Counted from the stretch's first letter, positions 17,258 to 27,330 are shown. The stretch: 61,617 nucleotides of DNA from Chromatiales bacterium (GCA_026984045.1 JALSSV010000039.1:1-61617), one strand, 5' to 3'. Numbers and translations: made by a program. Notes: generated by a model not told the origin, from the letters alone.

Positions 17258-17821
17258 TCAGTTGCCGAATTCCTCCACCGTATAGCGTTCGAAGCGAATG
17301 GTGTCCGACCAGTAGTCCACCGGCAGGCTGGCCTTGATCTTCAGGTTGGCCAGGAACTGGCGCGGGTCGGGCAACTGTTCCCACACCGAAGGCAGGAAGG
17401 TGGCGCGGTGGTTGCCCTCGATGAGAACCAGCCCGTCGATGCCGGGGCGCAGTTTGGCGAGCAGGTCGGCCTCCGATTCGACGGGGAAGGGCTCGGGCTT
17501 GCTGAGGATGGAGATATGGTATTCCAGGCGCGGATATTCCTCCGCCGTCACGGGCGGGAAACGGGGATCGCGGAAGGCCGCGGCAAAGGCGTTTTCGGCC
17601 ACGTCCTCCACCAGGGGGCGAATGGCCTGGAGGGAGCCGATGCAGCCGCGCAGGCGGCCGTCGAGGTTCAGGGTCACGAAGGCGGCGCCGGGTTCGCGCA
17701 GGGATTCGGGATAGTCCTCGAGGCGAACGGGCAGAGGATGGCCGGTCTCCAGACCGTGGCGGATGGAGGCAGCAGCCACCTCGAGCAGGATGCGGCGCTC
17801 TTCGGGGGTGTGTTCTTTCAT
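17258..17821 (-). CDS. amrA: AMMECR1 domain protein (AmmeMemoRadiSam system protein A)
   Basis: The 187-aa protein is an AMMECR1 domain with the diagnostic LRGCIGSLQAIRPLVEDV and AFAAAFRDPRFPPVTAEEY, followed by HISILSKPEPF and DGLVLIEGNHRATFLPSVWEQLPDP. These families are known mostly from genome context with Memo-like and radical SAM proteins. The exact reaction is not established. The ATG at 17821 overlaps the memo-like stop by 4 bp, so the two are cotranslated. Confidence 0.92.
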   Translation of the reverse strand: MKEHTPEERRILLEVAAASIRHGLETGHPLPVRLEDYPESLREPGAAFVTLNLDGRLRGCIGSLQAIRPLVEDVAENAFAAAFRDPRFPPVTAEEYPRLEYHISILSKPEPFPVESEADLLAKLRPGIDGLVLIEGNHRATFLPSVWEQLPDPRQFLANLKIKASLPVDYWSDTIRFERYTVEEFGN

Positions 17822-18621
17822 GACACCACCCAGGCGCCGTAACCCACCACCTGATCCCGGGGGCCGGCGGTATCGCCGGAATTGCGCAGGTCGAGGGTGT
17901 GCACGTGCAGGTCGTGCCGCCGGGCCAGATCCAGCAGGCCGCTCACCGGGATCCGGCCGCAGGCCTGTTCGAAACCGATGGCCTCGGGTTCGCGCTGTTC
18001 GATGGCCCGGGCGGTGGCCGCATCCAGGCGCCTGGCGGTCTCGTAGTCGTGATAGTGGCTCAGATCGGAACTGATCACGAACAGGGTGTGGGGATCGCCC
18101 CACAGGCTTTCGAGCACTTCGCTCACCTCGCGTGCGGTAGCCTCCCCTACCACCAGCGGCACCAGCACGAAGCTGTCGAGCGCTTCCTGCAGGAAGGGCA
18201 GGTGCACTTCCAGGCTGTGTTCCAGGGCGTGGGCCTCGTCGAGACGGATCACTTGGGGAAAGCGCGCTTCCAGTGCTTCCACGGTGGCCCGATCCACCGG
18301 AATCACCCCCAGCGGCGTCTGGAAATGGGTGGCTGAAGAAGTGGCCAGACCACGGAACGGCACCCGGTGCGAGGGGCCCAGCAGCACCACCCGGCGGATC
18401 CGATCCCGGAACGGGATCAGCCGCGCATAGGCGCTGGCCGCCACCGGCCCGGAATAGACGTAGCCGGCATGGGGCGCGATGATCGCCCGCGGCGGCTCGG
18501 TCAGATCGTCCTGGCGCGCCAGGGCCGCCTGCAGATAGCCGTCCACCGTCCGCCGCAGTTCCTCGGGATCGGCGGGGTAGAACATTCCCGCCACTGCCGG
18601 TTGTCTGATAAGATCGTTCAT
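17818..18621 (-). CDS. amrB: Memo-like protein (AmmeMemoRadiSam system protein B)
   Basis: The 267-aa protein belongs to the Memo family (extradiol-dioxygenase-like fold). It contains IIAPHAGYVYSGPVAASAYA, LLGPSHRVPFRGLA, AHALEHSLEVHLPFLQ and VISSDLSHYHDYETA, the conserved His-rich metal-site segments. The ATG at 18621 (MNDLIRQPAVAGMFYPADP) is the natural start; the long frame upstream is shadow. The third usual partner, the radical SAM protein AmrS, is not in this window. Confidence 0.93.
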   Translation of the reverse strand: MNDLIRQPAVAGMFYPADPEELRRTVDGYLQAALARQDDLTEPPRAIIAPHAGYVYSGPVAASAYARLIPFRDRIRRVVLLGPSHRVPFRGLATSSATHFQTPLGVIPVDRATVEALEARFPQVIRLDEAHALEHSLEVHLPFLQEALDSFVLVPLVVGEATAREVSEVLESLWGDPHTLFVISSDLSHYHDYETARRLDAATARAIEQREPEAIGFEQACGRIPVSGLLDLARRHDLHVHTLDLRNSGDTAGPRDQVVGYGAWVVS

Positions 18622-18708
18622 GCCGTCGTAATGGTGTTGAATGCATCCCGCTTCAAGCCCCCAGCGGCCCGAATCCCCGCCATCCGTTCCCTGCATCAGA
18701 TCGAAACC

Positions 18709-19252
18709 ATGAACGACACCCCCATCCGCATCGGCATCGTCACCGTCTCCGACCGCGCCAGCCGGGGCGAATACGAGGATCTCGGCGGTCCCGCCCTGCG
18801 CGAGTGGTTCGAGAAGGCGCTGGCCGGTCCCTGGGAAGCGGTGACCCGACGAGGTGGACCGCATCGAGGAGGTGCTGCGGGAGCTGTGCGACGTGGAAGG
18901 CTGCTGTCTGGTGGTCACCACCGGCGGCACCGGGCCGGCCAAGCGCGACGTGACCCCCGAAGCCACCGAAGCGGTCTGCGAGAAGATGCTGCCGGGCTTC
19001 GGCGAGCAGATGCGCGCCGTCTCCCTGAAGGTGGTGCCCACGGCGATCCTTTCCCGGCAGACCGCCGGGATCCGCGGCGAAAGCCTGATCGTCAACCTCC
19101 CGGGCAAGCCCTCGGCCATCGACGACTGCCTGCGCGGCGTGTTCCCCGCCATTCCCACCTGCATCACCCTCATCGACGGCCCCTGGCTGGAAGTGAACGA
19201 GGACTTCATCCAGGTGTTCCGGCCCAAACACATCCCCCGCCCCGCGTCGTGA
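18709..19252 (+). pseudogene. mogA: Molybdopterin adenylyltransferase MogA, frameshifted
   Basis: Two adjacent frames together make MogA. Frame 1 from ATG 18709 gives RIGIVTVSDRASRGEYEDLGGPALREWF up to WEAVT. The next frame gives PDEVDRIEEVLRELC, VVTTGGTGPAKRDVTPEAT, GFGEQMR and LPGKPSAIDDCL. The break is at about 18843-18848, where GTGACCCGACGAG is read. Comparison with the family stretch TRLIPDE suggests an 11-nt deletion between two CCC triplets. MogA adenylates molybdopterin for cofactor insertion. It is either a real pseudogene or a sequencing error. The stop overlaps the prmB start. Confidence 0.85.
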
Positions 19253-20181
19253 GCGACGCCCCGGCCACGCTCACCCTGCGTGATCTGATCCTCGAAGGCC
19301 GCGACGCGCTCGACGGGGCGGGCGTCTGGTTCGGCCACGGCACCGACAACGCCCTGGACGAGGCCGCCTGGCTGGTCTCCCACGCCGTGGGGTTGCCGCC
19401 CGACTTTCCCGATGCCGAGCTGGACCGGGTGCTCACCCCCGGCCAGGTCCAGGCGGCCCGCGATCTCGTTGCCCGGCGCATCGAAACCCGCCAGCCCGCG
19501 GCCTATCTGATCGGCGAGGCCTGGTTCGCCGGTCTGCCGTTCTTCGTGGACGAACGGGTGCTGGTGCCGCGCTCCCCCCTCGCCGAGCTGATCGCCGGGC
19601 GCTTCCAGCCCTGGCTGGTGCCGGAGCGGATCCGGCGGGTTCTGGATCTGTGCACCGGCAGCGGCTGCATCGCCATCGCCACCGCCCTGGCCCTGCCCGA
19701 GGCGCAGGTGGATGCCAGCGACATCTCGCCCGGGGCGCTCGAGGTGGCGCGGCGCAACGTGGTCCGCCACGGCGTGCAGGACAGGGTGGGGCTGTACGCG
19801 GCGGATCTGTTCGACGGCCTGCCGGCGGGGGAGTATGATCTGATCCTCAGCAACCCGCCCTACGTGGACGCCGAAGACATGGCCGCGCTGCCGCCCGAAT
19901 ACCGGCAGGAACCGGCCCTGGGGCTGGCCGCGGGCGAAACGGGGCTGGACCTGGTGATCCCCCTGCTGCAACAGGCCGGCCGCCATCTGGCGCCGGACGG
20001 GGTGCTCATCGTCGAGGTGGGCAACAGCGCCGAGGCGCTGCAGGCGGCCTTCCCCCGGGTGCCCTTCGTCTGGCTGGAATTCGCCCACGGCGGGGAGGGC
20101 GTGTTCCTGCTCGACGCCGCGCAACTTTCGGCCCACCAGGCGGCCTTCGATGCGGCCGCCGACCGCCTTTCGCAGGGCTAA
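19249..20181 (+). CDS. prmB: Ribosomal protein uL3 glutamine methyltransferase PrmB
   Basis: PrmB N5-methylates a glutamine of ribosomal protein L3. The 310-aa protein has a helical N-terminal domain and a Rossmann methyltransferase domain with LDLCTGSGCIAIA (SAM site) and the catalytic SNPPYV motif of glutamine methyltransferases. The N-terminal sequence (RDLILEGRDAL) and the VLVPRSPLAELI segment distinguish PrmB from PrmC. The GTG at 19249 overlaps the mogA stop (GTGA). Confidence 0.92.
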   Translation: MSDAPATLTLRDLILEGRDALDGAGVWFGHGTDNALDEAAWLVSHAVGLPPDFPDAELDRVLTPGQVQAARDLVARRIETRQPAAYLIGEAWFAGLPFFVDERVLVPRSPLAELIAGRFQPWLVPERIRRVLDLCTGSGCIAIATALALPEAQVDASDISPGALEVARRNVVRHGVQDRVGLYAADLFDGLPAGEYDLILSNPPYVDAEDMAALPPEYRQEPALGLAAGETGLDLVIPLLQQAGRHLAPDGVLIVEVGNSAEALQAAFPRVPFVWLEFAHGGEGVFLLDAAQLSAHQAAFDAAADRLSQG

Positions 20182-20212
20182 CCGTAACCGGCAGCGTGCC
20201 GGGGAGAGACCC

Positions 20213-21595
20213 ATGAGCAACATCCTCTTCGACAAGGACCTCATCCGCCGTTACGACAAGGCCGGTCCCCGATACACCTCCTATCCCACGGCGGTGCAGT
20301 TCACCCCTGAATTCGACAGCGCCGCCTATCGCGCCGAGGCCGAGGCCAGCAACGCCGCGGGCGGTCCCCTGTCGCTGTATTTCCACATTCCCTTCTGCGA
20401 CACGGTCTGTTTCTACTGCGGCTGCAACAAGGTGGTCACCAAGAATCGCAGCCGCGCCGCGCCCTACCTGGAACGGGTGCACCGCGAGATCGCCATGCAG
20501 GCGGCGCTCTTCGATACCGCCCACCGGCCCGTGGAGCAGCTCCACTGGGGCGGCGGCACGCCCACCTTCATCAGCCACGAGGAAATGCGGGCCCTGATGG
20601 CCGCCACCCGCGAACACTTCCGTCTGCTGGACGACGATACGGGCGAGTACTCCATCGAGATCGATCCCCGCGAGGCCCACGGCGAGACCATCGCCGTCCT
20701 GCGCGAGCTGGGCTTCAACCGCATGAGCCTGGGCGTGCAGGACTTCGACCCCCAGGTGCAAAAGGCGGTCAACCGCATCCAGTCCGAGGCCGAAACCCGG
20801 TACGCCATCGAGACGGCCCGCGAGGTGGGCTTCAAGTCGGTGAGCATCGATCTGATCTACGGCCTGCCCCTGCAGAACGTCGAGACCTTCGATCGCACCC
20901 TCGACAAGGTGCTGGCCCTGGACCCGGATCGCCTCTCGGTGTTCAACTACGCCCACCTGCCCGAGCTGTTCAAGACCCAGCGCCAGATCCGCGCCGAGGA
21001 TCTGCCCAGCCCCGACACCAAGCTGGCCATCCTCAGCCACTGCATCGACCGCCTCACCGACGCCGGTTACGTCTACATCGGCATGGATCACTTCGCCAAG
21101 CCCGACGACGAACTGGCCATCGCCCAGGCCAACGGCACCCTGTACCGCAACTTCCAGGGCTACTCCACCCATGCCGAATGTGACCTGGTGGCCATGGGCG
21201 TCACCGCCATCAGCATGGTGGGCCGCAGCTACGCCCAGAACGTCAAGACCCTCGACGAATACGCCGAACGCATCGACGCCGGCGAGCTGGCCGTCTTCCG
21301 CGGCGTGCGGCTCGACGACGACGACGTGTTGCGCCGCGAGGTCATTTCCCAGCTCATCTGCCACTTCACCCTCGACATGCCGGCCATCGAAGACCGCTTC
21401 GGCATCGACTTCCGCGACTACTTCGCCACCGAGCTGGCTGAACTGGAACCCATGCAGACCGACGGCCTGCTGCGCCTGTCCGACACCCGGATCGACGTCC
21501 AGCCCCCCGGCAAGCTGCTGATCCGCAACATCTGTATGGTGTTCGACAAGTACCTGCGCCAGCAGAAGGCCCAGCGTTTCTCGAAGGTGATCTGA
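20213..21595 (+). CDS. hemN: Oxygen-independent coproporphyrinogen III oxidase HemN
   Basis: This radical SAM enzyme converts coproporphyrinogen III to protoporphyrinogen IX in anaerobic haem synthesis. The 460-aa protein has the 4Fe-4S motif CDTVCFYC with Cys62, Cys66 and Cys69 plus Cys71 (the same numbers as E. coli HemN). It also has [18 protein letters not shown] and the HemN C-terminal domain with [12 protein letters not shown] and [12 protein letters not shown]. The ATG at 20213 follows GGGGAGAGACCC. Nested-palindrome element A lies directly downstream. Confidence 0.96.
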   Translation: MSNILFDKDLIRRYDKAGPRYTSYPTAVQFTPEFDSAAYRAEAEASNAAGGPLSLYFHIPFCDTVCFYCGCNKVVTKNRSRAAPYLERVHREIAMQAALFDTAHRPVEQLHWGGGTPTFISHEEMRALMAATREHFRLLDDDTGEYSIEIDPREAHGETIAVLRELGFNRMSLGVQDFDPQVQKAVNRIQSEAETRYAIETAREVGFKSVSIDLIYGLPLQNVETFDRTLDKVLALDPDRLSVFNYAHLPELFKTQRQIRAEDLPSPDTKLAILSHCIDRLTDAGYVYIGMDHFAKPDDELAIAQANGTLYRNFQGYSTHAECDLVAMGVTAISMVGRSYAQNVKTLDEYAERIDAGELAVFRGVRLDDDDVLRREVISQLICHFTLDMPAIEDRFGIDFRDYFATELAELEPMQTDGLLRLSDTRIDVQPPGKLLIRNICMVFDKYLRQQKAQRFSKVI

Positions 21596-21620
21596 GTCAC
21601 TTCTTCAGTGAGTCGAAGTC

Positions 21621-21818
21621 GTTCCGAATTTCCTGTCATCAGGTTGTCAGCAGTACAAAGCCCCAGAGGCTGGCGAGGCGTTTCGTGACCGTCGGCCGCA
21701 AGGATGCGGCCGTCGAGCCTACAGGGAGGTATTCACGGCGTGTCACGAAACGCCTCGCCAGCCTCTGGGGCGTGCCGGAAAGTGGTTCAATAGCCGATAA
21801 TGTTCGGAAATTCGGAAC
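21621..21818 (+). repeat. Nested-palindrome element, copy A
   Basis: The outer inverted repeat GTTCCGAATTTCC (21621-21633) pairs perfectly with 21806-21818. The inner 30-nt arm at 21660-21689 (starts GCCCCAGAGGCTGGC) pairs perfectly with 21742-21771. The 52-nt core (21690-21741) contains CGGCCGCA-AGGA-TGCGGCCG. Read on the plus strand, the sense of hemN and aroC, it matches copies B and C read on the minus strand. It fills most of the hemN-aroC gap. The frame through the core is not a gene. Confidence 0.9.
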
Positions 21819-21873
21819 AACCATCGTCAGGTCGCGCTATCCGCCCCACCCGCAAGCGGCTACAATAGCCGCC

Positions 21874-22971
21874 ATGTCAGGAAACAGCTTCGGAAAACTC
21901 TTCACGGTCACCACCTTCGGTGAGAGTCACGGCCCGGCCCTCGGCGGTATCGTCGACGGCTGTCCGCCCGGGCTCGAACTGAGCGAGGCGGATCTGCAGC
22001 GGGACCTGGACCGGCGCAAGCCCGGCCAGAGCCGCCACACCACCCAGCGCCGCGAGGCGGATCGGGTGCGCATCCTCTCCGGGGTGTTCGAGGGCGTGAC
22101 CACCGGCACCCCCATCGGCCTGCTGATCGAGAACACCGATCAGCGCTCGAAAGACTACTCGGACATCAAGGACACCTTCCGTCCCGGTCACGCCGACTAC
22201 ACCTACCAGCAGAAGTACGGGCTGCGCGACTATCGCGGCGGCGGCCGTTCCTCGGCCCGGGAGACGGCGATCCGGGTCGCAGCCGGCGGCATCGCCAGGA
22301 AATACCTGCGCGATCGCTGCGGGATCGAAATCCGCGGCTATCTGGCCCAGCTCGGCCCCATCCGCTTCGAACGCTTCGACTGGGCGGCGGTGGAAACCAA
22401 CCCCTTCTTCTTTCCCGATGCCGACAAGGTACCGGAACTGGAAGCCTACATGGACGCCCTGCGCAAGTCGGGTGACTCCATCGGCGCACGGATCAACGTG
22501 GTGGCCACCGGCGTGCCGCCGGGCCTCGGCGAGCCCGTCTTCGATCGCCTGGATGCGGAGCTGGCCCATGCCCTGATGAGCATCAACGCGGTCAAGGGCG
22601 TGGAGATCGGCGCGGGCTTTGCCTGCGTGGAGCAGAAGGGCACCGAGCACCGCGACGAGATCACGCCCGAAGGCTTTCTCTCCAACCACGCCGGCGGGGT
22701 GCTCGGCGGCATCTCCAGCGGCCAGGACATCCTCGCCAGCATCGCCCTCAAGCCCACCTCCAGCCTGCGCCTGCCGGCGCGCAGCATCGACGTGCACGGC
22801 CATCCCATCGAGGTGATCACCAAGGGCCGCCACGATCCCTGCGTGGGGATCCGCGCCACGCCCATCGCCGAGGCCATGATGGCCATCGTGATCATGGATC
22901 ACCTGCTGCGCCATCGTGCCCAGAACGCCGACGTGGAATCCCCCACCCCCGTCGTCCCCCCTCGTCCGTAG
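21874..22971 (+). CDS. aroC: Chorismate synthase AroC
   Basis: AroC makes chorismate from EPSP using reduced FMN, the last shikimate-pathway step. The 365-aa protein has all family signatures: [47 protein letters not shown], and [15 protein letters not shown]. The ATG at 21874 has no Shine-Dalgarno sequence. A -10-like TACAAT (21861-21866) ends 7 nt before it, so a leaderless transcript is possible. Length and sequence are normal for the family. Confidence 0.97.
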   Translation: MSGNSFGKLFTVTTFGESHGPALGGIVDGCPPGLELSEADLQRDLDRRKPGQSRHTTQRREADRVRILSGVFEGVTTGTPIGLLIENTDQRSKDYSDIKDTFRPGHADYTYQQKYGLRDYRGGGRSSARETAIRVAAGGIARKYLRDRCGIEIRGYLAQLGPIRFERFDWAAVETNPFFFPDADKVPELEAYMDALRKSGDSIGARINVVATGVPPGLGEPVFDRLDAELAHALMSINAVKGVEIGAGFACVEQKGTEHRDEITPEGFLSNHAGGVLGGISSGQDILASIALKPTSSLRLPARSIDVHGHPIEVITKGRHDPCVGIRATPIAEAMMAIVIMDHLLRHRAQNADVESPTPVVPPRP

Positions 22972-23112
22972 AGCAGCTTTACGACGGTTCTGCCTGCCAG
23001 GAGTCAATAGATTCGATGCTGCGACAATGCGCCCTTACGAGCCCTTCCCGTGTGTGTGGACCGGCGGCACGTTCGTCTTTTCTCTTGCCACTTTGATCTT
23101 TTCTCTGCCGTC

Positions 23113-24261
23113 ATGCCCTACTGGCGCCTGTCCGGCTTCTATTTCTTCTATTTCGCCAGCCTCGGCGCGCTGATCCCCTACTGGAGCCTGTACCTCAAGG
23201 CCGAGGGCTTCGCGGTCGCCCAAATCGGCAACCTCATGGCCATTCTCATGGCCACCAAGATCGTGGCCCCCAACATCTGGGGCTGGATCGCCGATCACAC
23301 GGGACGGCGCATGGCCATCGTGCGCAGCGGCTGCCTGCTGGCGGCGCTTTCCTTTGCGGCCGTGTTCGTCGCCAACGGTTTCTGGGGCCTGGCCGCGGTC
23401 ATGATGATCTTCAGCTTCTTCTGGAACGCGGCCCTGCCCCAGTTCGAAGCCACCACCTTCCACCACCTGCATGGCCAGACCCACCGCTACAGTTCCATCC
23501 GGCTGTGGGGGTCCATCGGCTTCATCCTCACCGCCTGGGGGCTCGGTGGACTGATGGCGGGGCAGGGGGTGAGTCTGCTGCCCTGGATCCTGCTGGGGCT
23601 GTTCGCCGCCATCTGGATCAGCAGCCTGCTGGTGCCGGAGGAGGCGGCTGGCCATCTGGCCCTGGATCATGAACCGCTGCGTCGGATCCTGCGCAAACCC
23701 CACGTGGTCGGGCTGCTGGTGGTGTGTTTCCTCATGCAGGCCAGTCACGGCCCCTATTACACCTTCTATACCATCTACATGGAGAGGTTCGGCTATTCGC
23801 TGAGCGTGATCGGCGCCCTCTGGGCGCTGGGGGTGATCGCGGAGGTGGGGATCTTCCTGCTGATGCCCCGCCTGGAGCCGGCCTTCGGCCTGCGCCGGCT
23901 GCTCATCGCCAGCCTCCTGCTGGCCATGCTGCGCTGGTGCCTGATCGGGCTGTTCCCGCAGGTGGCGTGGCTGATGGTGCTGGCCCAGACCCTGCACGCG
24001 GCGAGTTTCGGCATCTACCATGCGGCCGCCATTCACCTGGTGCACCGCTATTTCGGCGCCCGCCACCAGGGCAAGGGCCAGGCACTCTACAGCAGCCTGA
24101 GTTTCGGTGCAGGCGGGGCACTGGGCAGTTTCGCCAGCGGCCAGATCTTCGGCGCCCTGGGGCCGCAGAGCATGTTCCTGGGTGCCGGGCTGCTGTGCCT
24201 GGCCGGTGGCCTCATTGCCTGGCGGACGATCCCCGCCGACAAGCTGCCGGTCCGGGCCTGA
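23113..24261 (+). CDS. MFS transporter, HcaT-like
   Basis: The 382-aa protein has about twelve hydrophobic segments. It shows the MFS_1-like pattern of the 3-phenylpropionate transporter group (RLSGFYFFYFASLGALIPYWSLYL at the N terminus, WIADHTGRRM in the loop after the second helix, SIRLWGSIGF before the fifth). These proteins are inner-membrane secondary carriers; the substrate cannot be read from the sequence. The ATG at 23113 (MPYWRLSG) is preferred over an upstream in-frame start at 23050. Confidence 0.87.
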   Translation: MPYWRLSGFYFFYFASLGALIPYWSLYLKAEGFAVAQIGNLMAILMATKIVAPNIWGWIADHTGRRMAIVRSGCLLAALSFAAVFVANGFWGLAAVMMIFSFFWNAALPQFEATTFHHLHGQTHRYSSIRLWGSIGFILTAWGLGGLMAGQGVSLLPWILLGLFAAIWISSLLVPEEAAGHLALDHEPLRRILRKPHVVGLLVVCFLMQASHGPYYTFYTIYMERFGYSLSVIGALWALGVIAEVGIFLLMPRLEPAFGLRRLLIASLLLAMLRWCLIGLFPQVAWLMVLAQTLHAASFGIYHAAAIHLVHRYFGARHQGKGQALYSSLSFGAGGALGSFASGQIFGALGPQSMFLGAGLLCLAGGLIAWRTIPADKLPVRA

Positions 24262-24284
24262 CGGCGGGCCCGCTCAACCGCCTG

Positions 24285-24587
24285 TCAGCGCACCACCAGG
24301 CGATCCTCGACCCGCTCGACGCCCGGTTGCCGGGCGACGAAGCGGACCAGGGCCCGACGGCTTTCCGCCGACGAGACCACCCCCCGCAGATAGACCACCC
24401 CGGCACGGCATTCCACCCGGATCGACGCTGGCTGGCCGAGTTGCTGCCACAGGCGCCGGCTGCAGTCGGCATCCCGTTGTGCCCCGGCCAAATCGCGCTC
24501 GCCGGACGCGTTTCCTGTTCCACTGCCCAGATAAACGCTGGCACACGCCGTCAGCAGCAGGATGAAGAGAGGCAACACTTTCCACAT
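24285..24587 (-). CDS. BON-domain lipoprotein
   Basis: A 100-aa protein with a short lipoprotein signal (MWKVLPLFILLLTAC, lipobox LTAC with Cys15). After a linker there is a BON-type domain (LGQPASIRVECRAGVVYLRGVVSSAESRRALV, then QPGVERVEDRLVV, cited in part). BON proteins bind envelope surfaces and often contribute to stress resistance. It converges with the MFS gene. The start has no Shine-Dalgarno; on the minus strand a TATACT hexamer ends 6 nt before the ATG. Confidence 0.82.
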   Translation of the reverse strand: MWKVLPLFILLLTACASVYLGSGTGNASGERDLAGAQRDADCSRRLWQQLGQPASIRVECRAGVVYLRGVVSSAESRRALVRFVARQPGVERVEDRLVVR

Positions 24588-24768
24588 GTGTCGAGTATAA
24601 CCCCTTTGTCGATGAGGATATAGGCTCCAAAAGTGGAGAAATTGCCGATATTGTCCGATAACATTGTCAGGCAAATCGCCCCAAGAGCAAGACAAGGATG
24701 CAGTACTCTTTTCAATCACCCGCCAGGGACCGCATTGGCCTGAGCCCGTTGCAGGAAAAGCGTCGGAC

Positions 24769-27330
24769 ATGCTGAGCCGTTGGTGGGAGGATCTGCGTCA
24801 TTCAGGCCTGCGTTTCCGTTACTGGGGCGCTTCCTCGATCATGGTGATCATGCTGGTGGCCGGGGCCTACAACGCGCATCGCTACATCGGCGAAGTGAGC
24901 CGGCGCAACACGGACGATCTGCAGACCCAGCAGCGGATCGGGCATCTGGTACGCCAGGTGCGCAATGAACTGTGGCAGGCGGAGACCGTACTCAATGCCG
25001 CCGTGATCACGCCTCGCATGGAGGCACCGCGGCAAATCACCGAGCATCTCGAGCAGGCGTCGGTGCTGGTTCGGCGCCTGCAGAAGATGTCCTTCCCGCC
25101 GGATGTGGCATTGCGCAAGCCCATCGACACCCTGGCCGAATTCATCGACCGGATCCGCAAACGGGTCGAGCGGCTGCTGCGCTATCGTCGCAACATCGAA
25201 TGGGTCTATCCCATGCTGCCCTTCATCGACCGCTATCTGCGGCAGAATCATGAAGCCTTCGTCACCCAGGCCGATCTGGCCCTGGACGAGATCGCCGAGT
25301 CCGAACCCACCGCGGAAAATTTCCGTCTCCTGCATGCGCTTGAACGGGTCAAGAGTCTCTGGACCAGCAAGGTGCTCGATTTCCGGGCCCTGGTGATCCG
25401 CTTCGCCGGTCTCAACGAACGGCGCTATATCGCCCAGGAACGCAACATCACCCTGCTGCAGAATCGCATCGATGCCCTGCTGGCGAAACTGGCGGCGCAG
25501 GTGGCCGCCGGCGAGGCGGGATTGCAGACCGAGGAGAGCCTGGCGCAGATGCAGCGTCTTTCCCGGGAATGGAAGCGCCAGTACGAGCGCTTCCGGGCGC
25601 TGCGCGAAACCAACATCTGGCGCAATGATCTGCATTACGTGCAGACCCGGATCCGGCCCCTGCAGAGCCAGGTCAACCAGATCATGCACGAAGTGGACGA
25701 CGCCCTGGCCGACTGGAGCGGCCAGAACGTCCGGCGCCTGCAGGCCGCCACGATTCAGTTGACCACGGAAATCTGGATTTTCCTGCTGCTGGCCGTGGGC
25801 TTCATCCTGTTCGTCTACGTGCTCGTGGACCACTCCATTCTCAAGCCCATCCAGCGCATCGCGGCCCAGATCGCGGGCGAGGGGCGCAAGCTGGATCATC
25901 TGTCCATGGAAGATTCCCGCAGCCGTGAAATCCGCCTGCTGGTGGAGGCCTACAATCACATGCGCCGCGAGATCCACCAGCGGCAGACGGCGCTGGAACA
26001 TCAGGCCATGCACGATGCGCTGACCGGCCTGCCCAACCGGGCGCTGCTCCACGATCGGCTCGAGCAGGCCATGCACCTGGCCAATCGCCAGCAGGCCGAC
26101 ATGGTCTTCGTGCTCATGGATCTGGATCGTTTCAAGGAGATCAACGATACCCTGGGGCATCCGGTCGGAGATCAGGTGCTGCAGCAGATCGGCCAGCGGC
26201 TGGCGGCGAACCTGCGGGAATCGGACACCGTGGCGCGTCTTGGGGGAGACGAGTTCGCCATCGTGGCCACCGATCTGCGGGCCCACGAAGTGCCGGCCTT
26301 CCTCGACAAGATCGTGCACGTGGTGAGCCAGGTGCTGACCGTGGGGGGACAGGATCTGTATGTGGGCGCCAGTCTGGGCGTGGCGCTCTTTCCCCAGCAC
26401 GGCCGGGATGCCGCCACCCTGATCCGGCGGGCCGACATCGCCATGTATCGGGCCAAGCGCAACAAGCGTGACTATGTCATCTACGATCCGGCCTACGAGG
26501 AAGACGGGATCGACAATCTCTCCCTGCTTGGGGATCTGCGCGCCGAACTGGACCGTCCGAGCGGCGCCCTTTGTCTGCACTATCAGCCGCAAATCGGCCT
26601 GGATGGCGATACCCCTGCCAGTGTCGAAGCCCTGCTGCGCTGGCAGCATCCCCGTCAGGGTTTCATTTCGCCCGAGGCGGTGATCCGCCTGGCTGAGCAA
26701 TCGGGGCTGATGAATCCACTCACACGGCGGATCCTGGCCCAGGCGATCGCCGACTGCGCCAACTGGCAGCCGCAGCATCCCGATCTCGGGGTGGCCGTCA
26801 ATCTCTCGGCCTGGGATCTGCAGGATCCCGAACTGCCCGAGCATATCCAGGGTCTGCTGGATCAGCATCGTCTCTCCAGTGACAGACTGACCCTGGAGAT
26901 TACCGAAAGCGCGGTGATGAGCGACCCGGTGCGCGCCCGCGAGGTCATGCAACAGCTCAATGGTCTCGGGGCGTCACTGGCCATCGACGACTACGGAACC
27001 GGTTTTTCCTCGCTCGCCTACCTCAAGCTGCTGCCGGTGGCCAGCCTCAAGATCGATCGTTCCTTCGTCATCGACATGCTGGACGACGAGAACGACGCCA
27101 TCATCGTGCGCTCGACCATCGAACTGGCCCACAATCTCGGCCTCGAGGTCGTGGCGGAAGGGGTGGAGAATGCCGAGGTGCTCGACCTGTTGCGGGCCCA
27201 GGGCTGTGATGCGGCCCAAGGCTACCATATTGCCAGGCCCATGCCGCTGGACGGCCTGCTGCACTGGCTGGCGAGCTTGAGCAGGCGCATGCCCGATTCA
27301 GACGACAGCAGCCTCGTCAGCCGAGGTTGA
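24769..27330 (+). CDS. Membrane-bound GGDEF-EAL protein
   Basis: The 853-aa protein has a first membrane helix at about residues 18-36, a periplasmic helical sensor region of about 300 residues and a second helix at about 334-353. A HAMP-like segment, a GGDEF domain and an EAL domain follow. The diguanylate cyclase motif RLGGDEF (near 490) is intact. The phosphodiesterase motifs EALLRW (near 618), DDYGTGFSSL, KIDRSFV and AEGVE are also intact, so both activities are possible. The ATG at 24769 follows AGGAAA. An upstream TTG at 24664 is less likely. Confidence 0.92.
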   Translation: MLSRWWEDLRHSGLRFRYWGASSIMVIMLVAGAYNAHRYIGEVSRRNTDDLQTQQRIGHLVRQVRNELWQAETVLNAAVITPRMEAPRQITEHLEQASVLVRRLQKMSFPPDVALRKPIDTLAEFIDRIRKRVERLLRYRRNIEWVYPMLPFIDRYLRQNHEAFVTQADLALDEIAESEPTAENFRLLHALERVKSLWTSKVLDFRALVIRFAGLNERRYIAQERNITLLQNRIDALLAKLAAQVAAGEAGLQTEESLAQMQRLSREWKRQYERFRALRETNIWRNDLHYVQTRIRPLQSQVNQIMHEVDDALADWSGQNVRRLQAATIQLTTEIWIFLLLAVGFILFVYVLVDHSILKPIQRIAAQIAGEGRKLDHLSMEDSRSREIRLLVEAYNHMRREIHQRQTALEHQAMHDALTGLPNRALLHDRLEQAMHLANRQQADMVFVLMDLDRFKEINDTLGHPVGDQVLQQIGQRLAANLRESDTVARLGGDEFAIVATDLRAHEVPAFLDKIVHVVSQVLTVGGQDLYVGASLGVALFPQHGRDAATLIRRADIAMYRAKRNKRDYVIYDPAYEEDGIDNLSLLGDLRAELDRPSGALCLHYQPQIGLDGDTPASVEALLRWQHPRQGFISPEAVIRLAEQSGLMNPLTRRILAQAIADCANWQPQHPDLGVAVNLSAWDLQDPELPEHIQGLLDQHRLSSDRLTLEITESAVMSDPVRAREVMQQLNGLGASLAIDDYGTGFSSLAYLKLLPVASLKIDRSFVIDMLDDENDAIIVRSTIELAHNLGLEVVAEGVENAEVLDLLRAQGCDAAQGYHIARPMPLDGLLHWLASLSRRMPDSDDSSLVSRG

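Noticed and set aside
21793-21800. GCCGATAA sigma-28 -10-like octamer inside element A
   Set aside because: No TCAAG/TAAA-like -35 lies at the proper distance, and the octamer is not conserved in copies B and C.
24644-24651. GCCGATAT before the GGDEF-EAL gene as a sigma-28 promoter
   Set aside because: The nearest AAAAGT box is several bases too close, so spacing does not fit.
24802-26952. 716-aa minus-strand frame opposite the GGDEF-EAL gene
   Set aside because: GC-driven shadow without recognisable domains; the plus strand carries intact GGDEF and EAL motifs.
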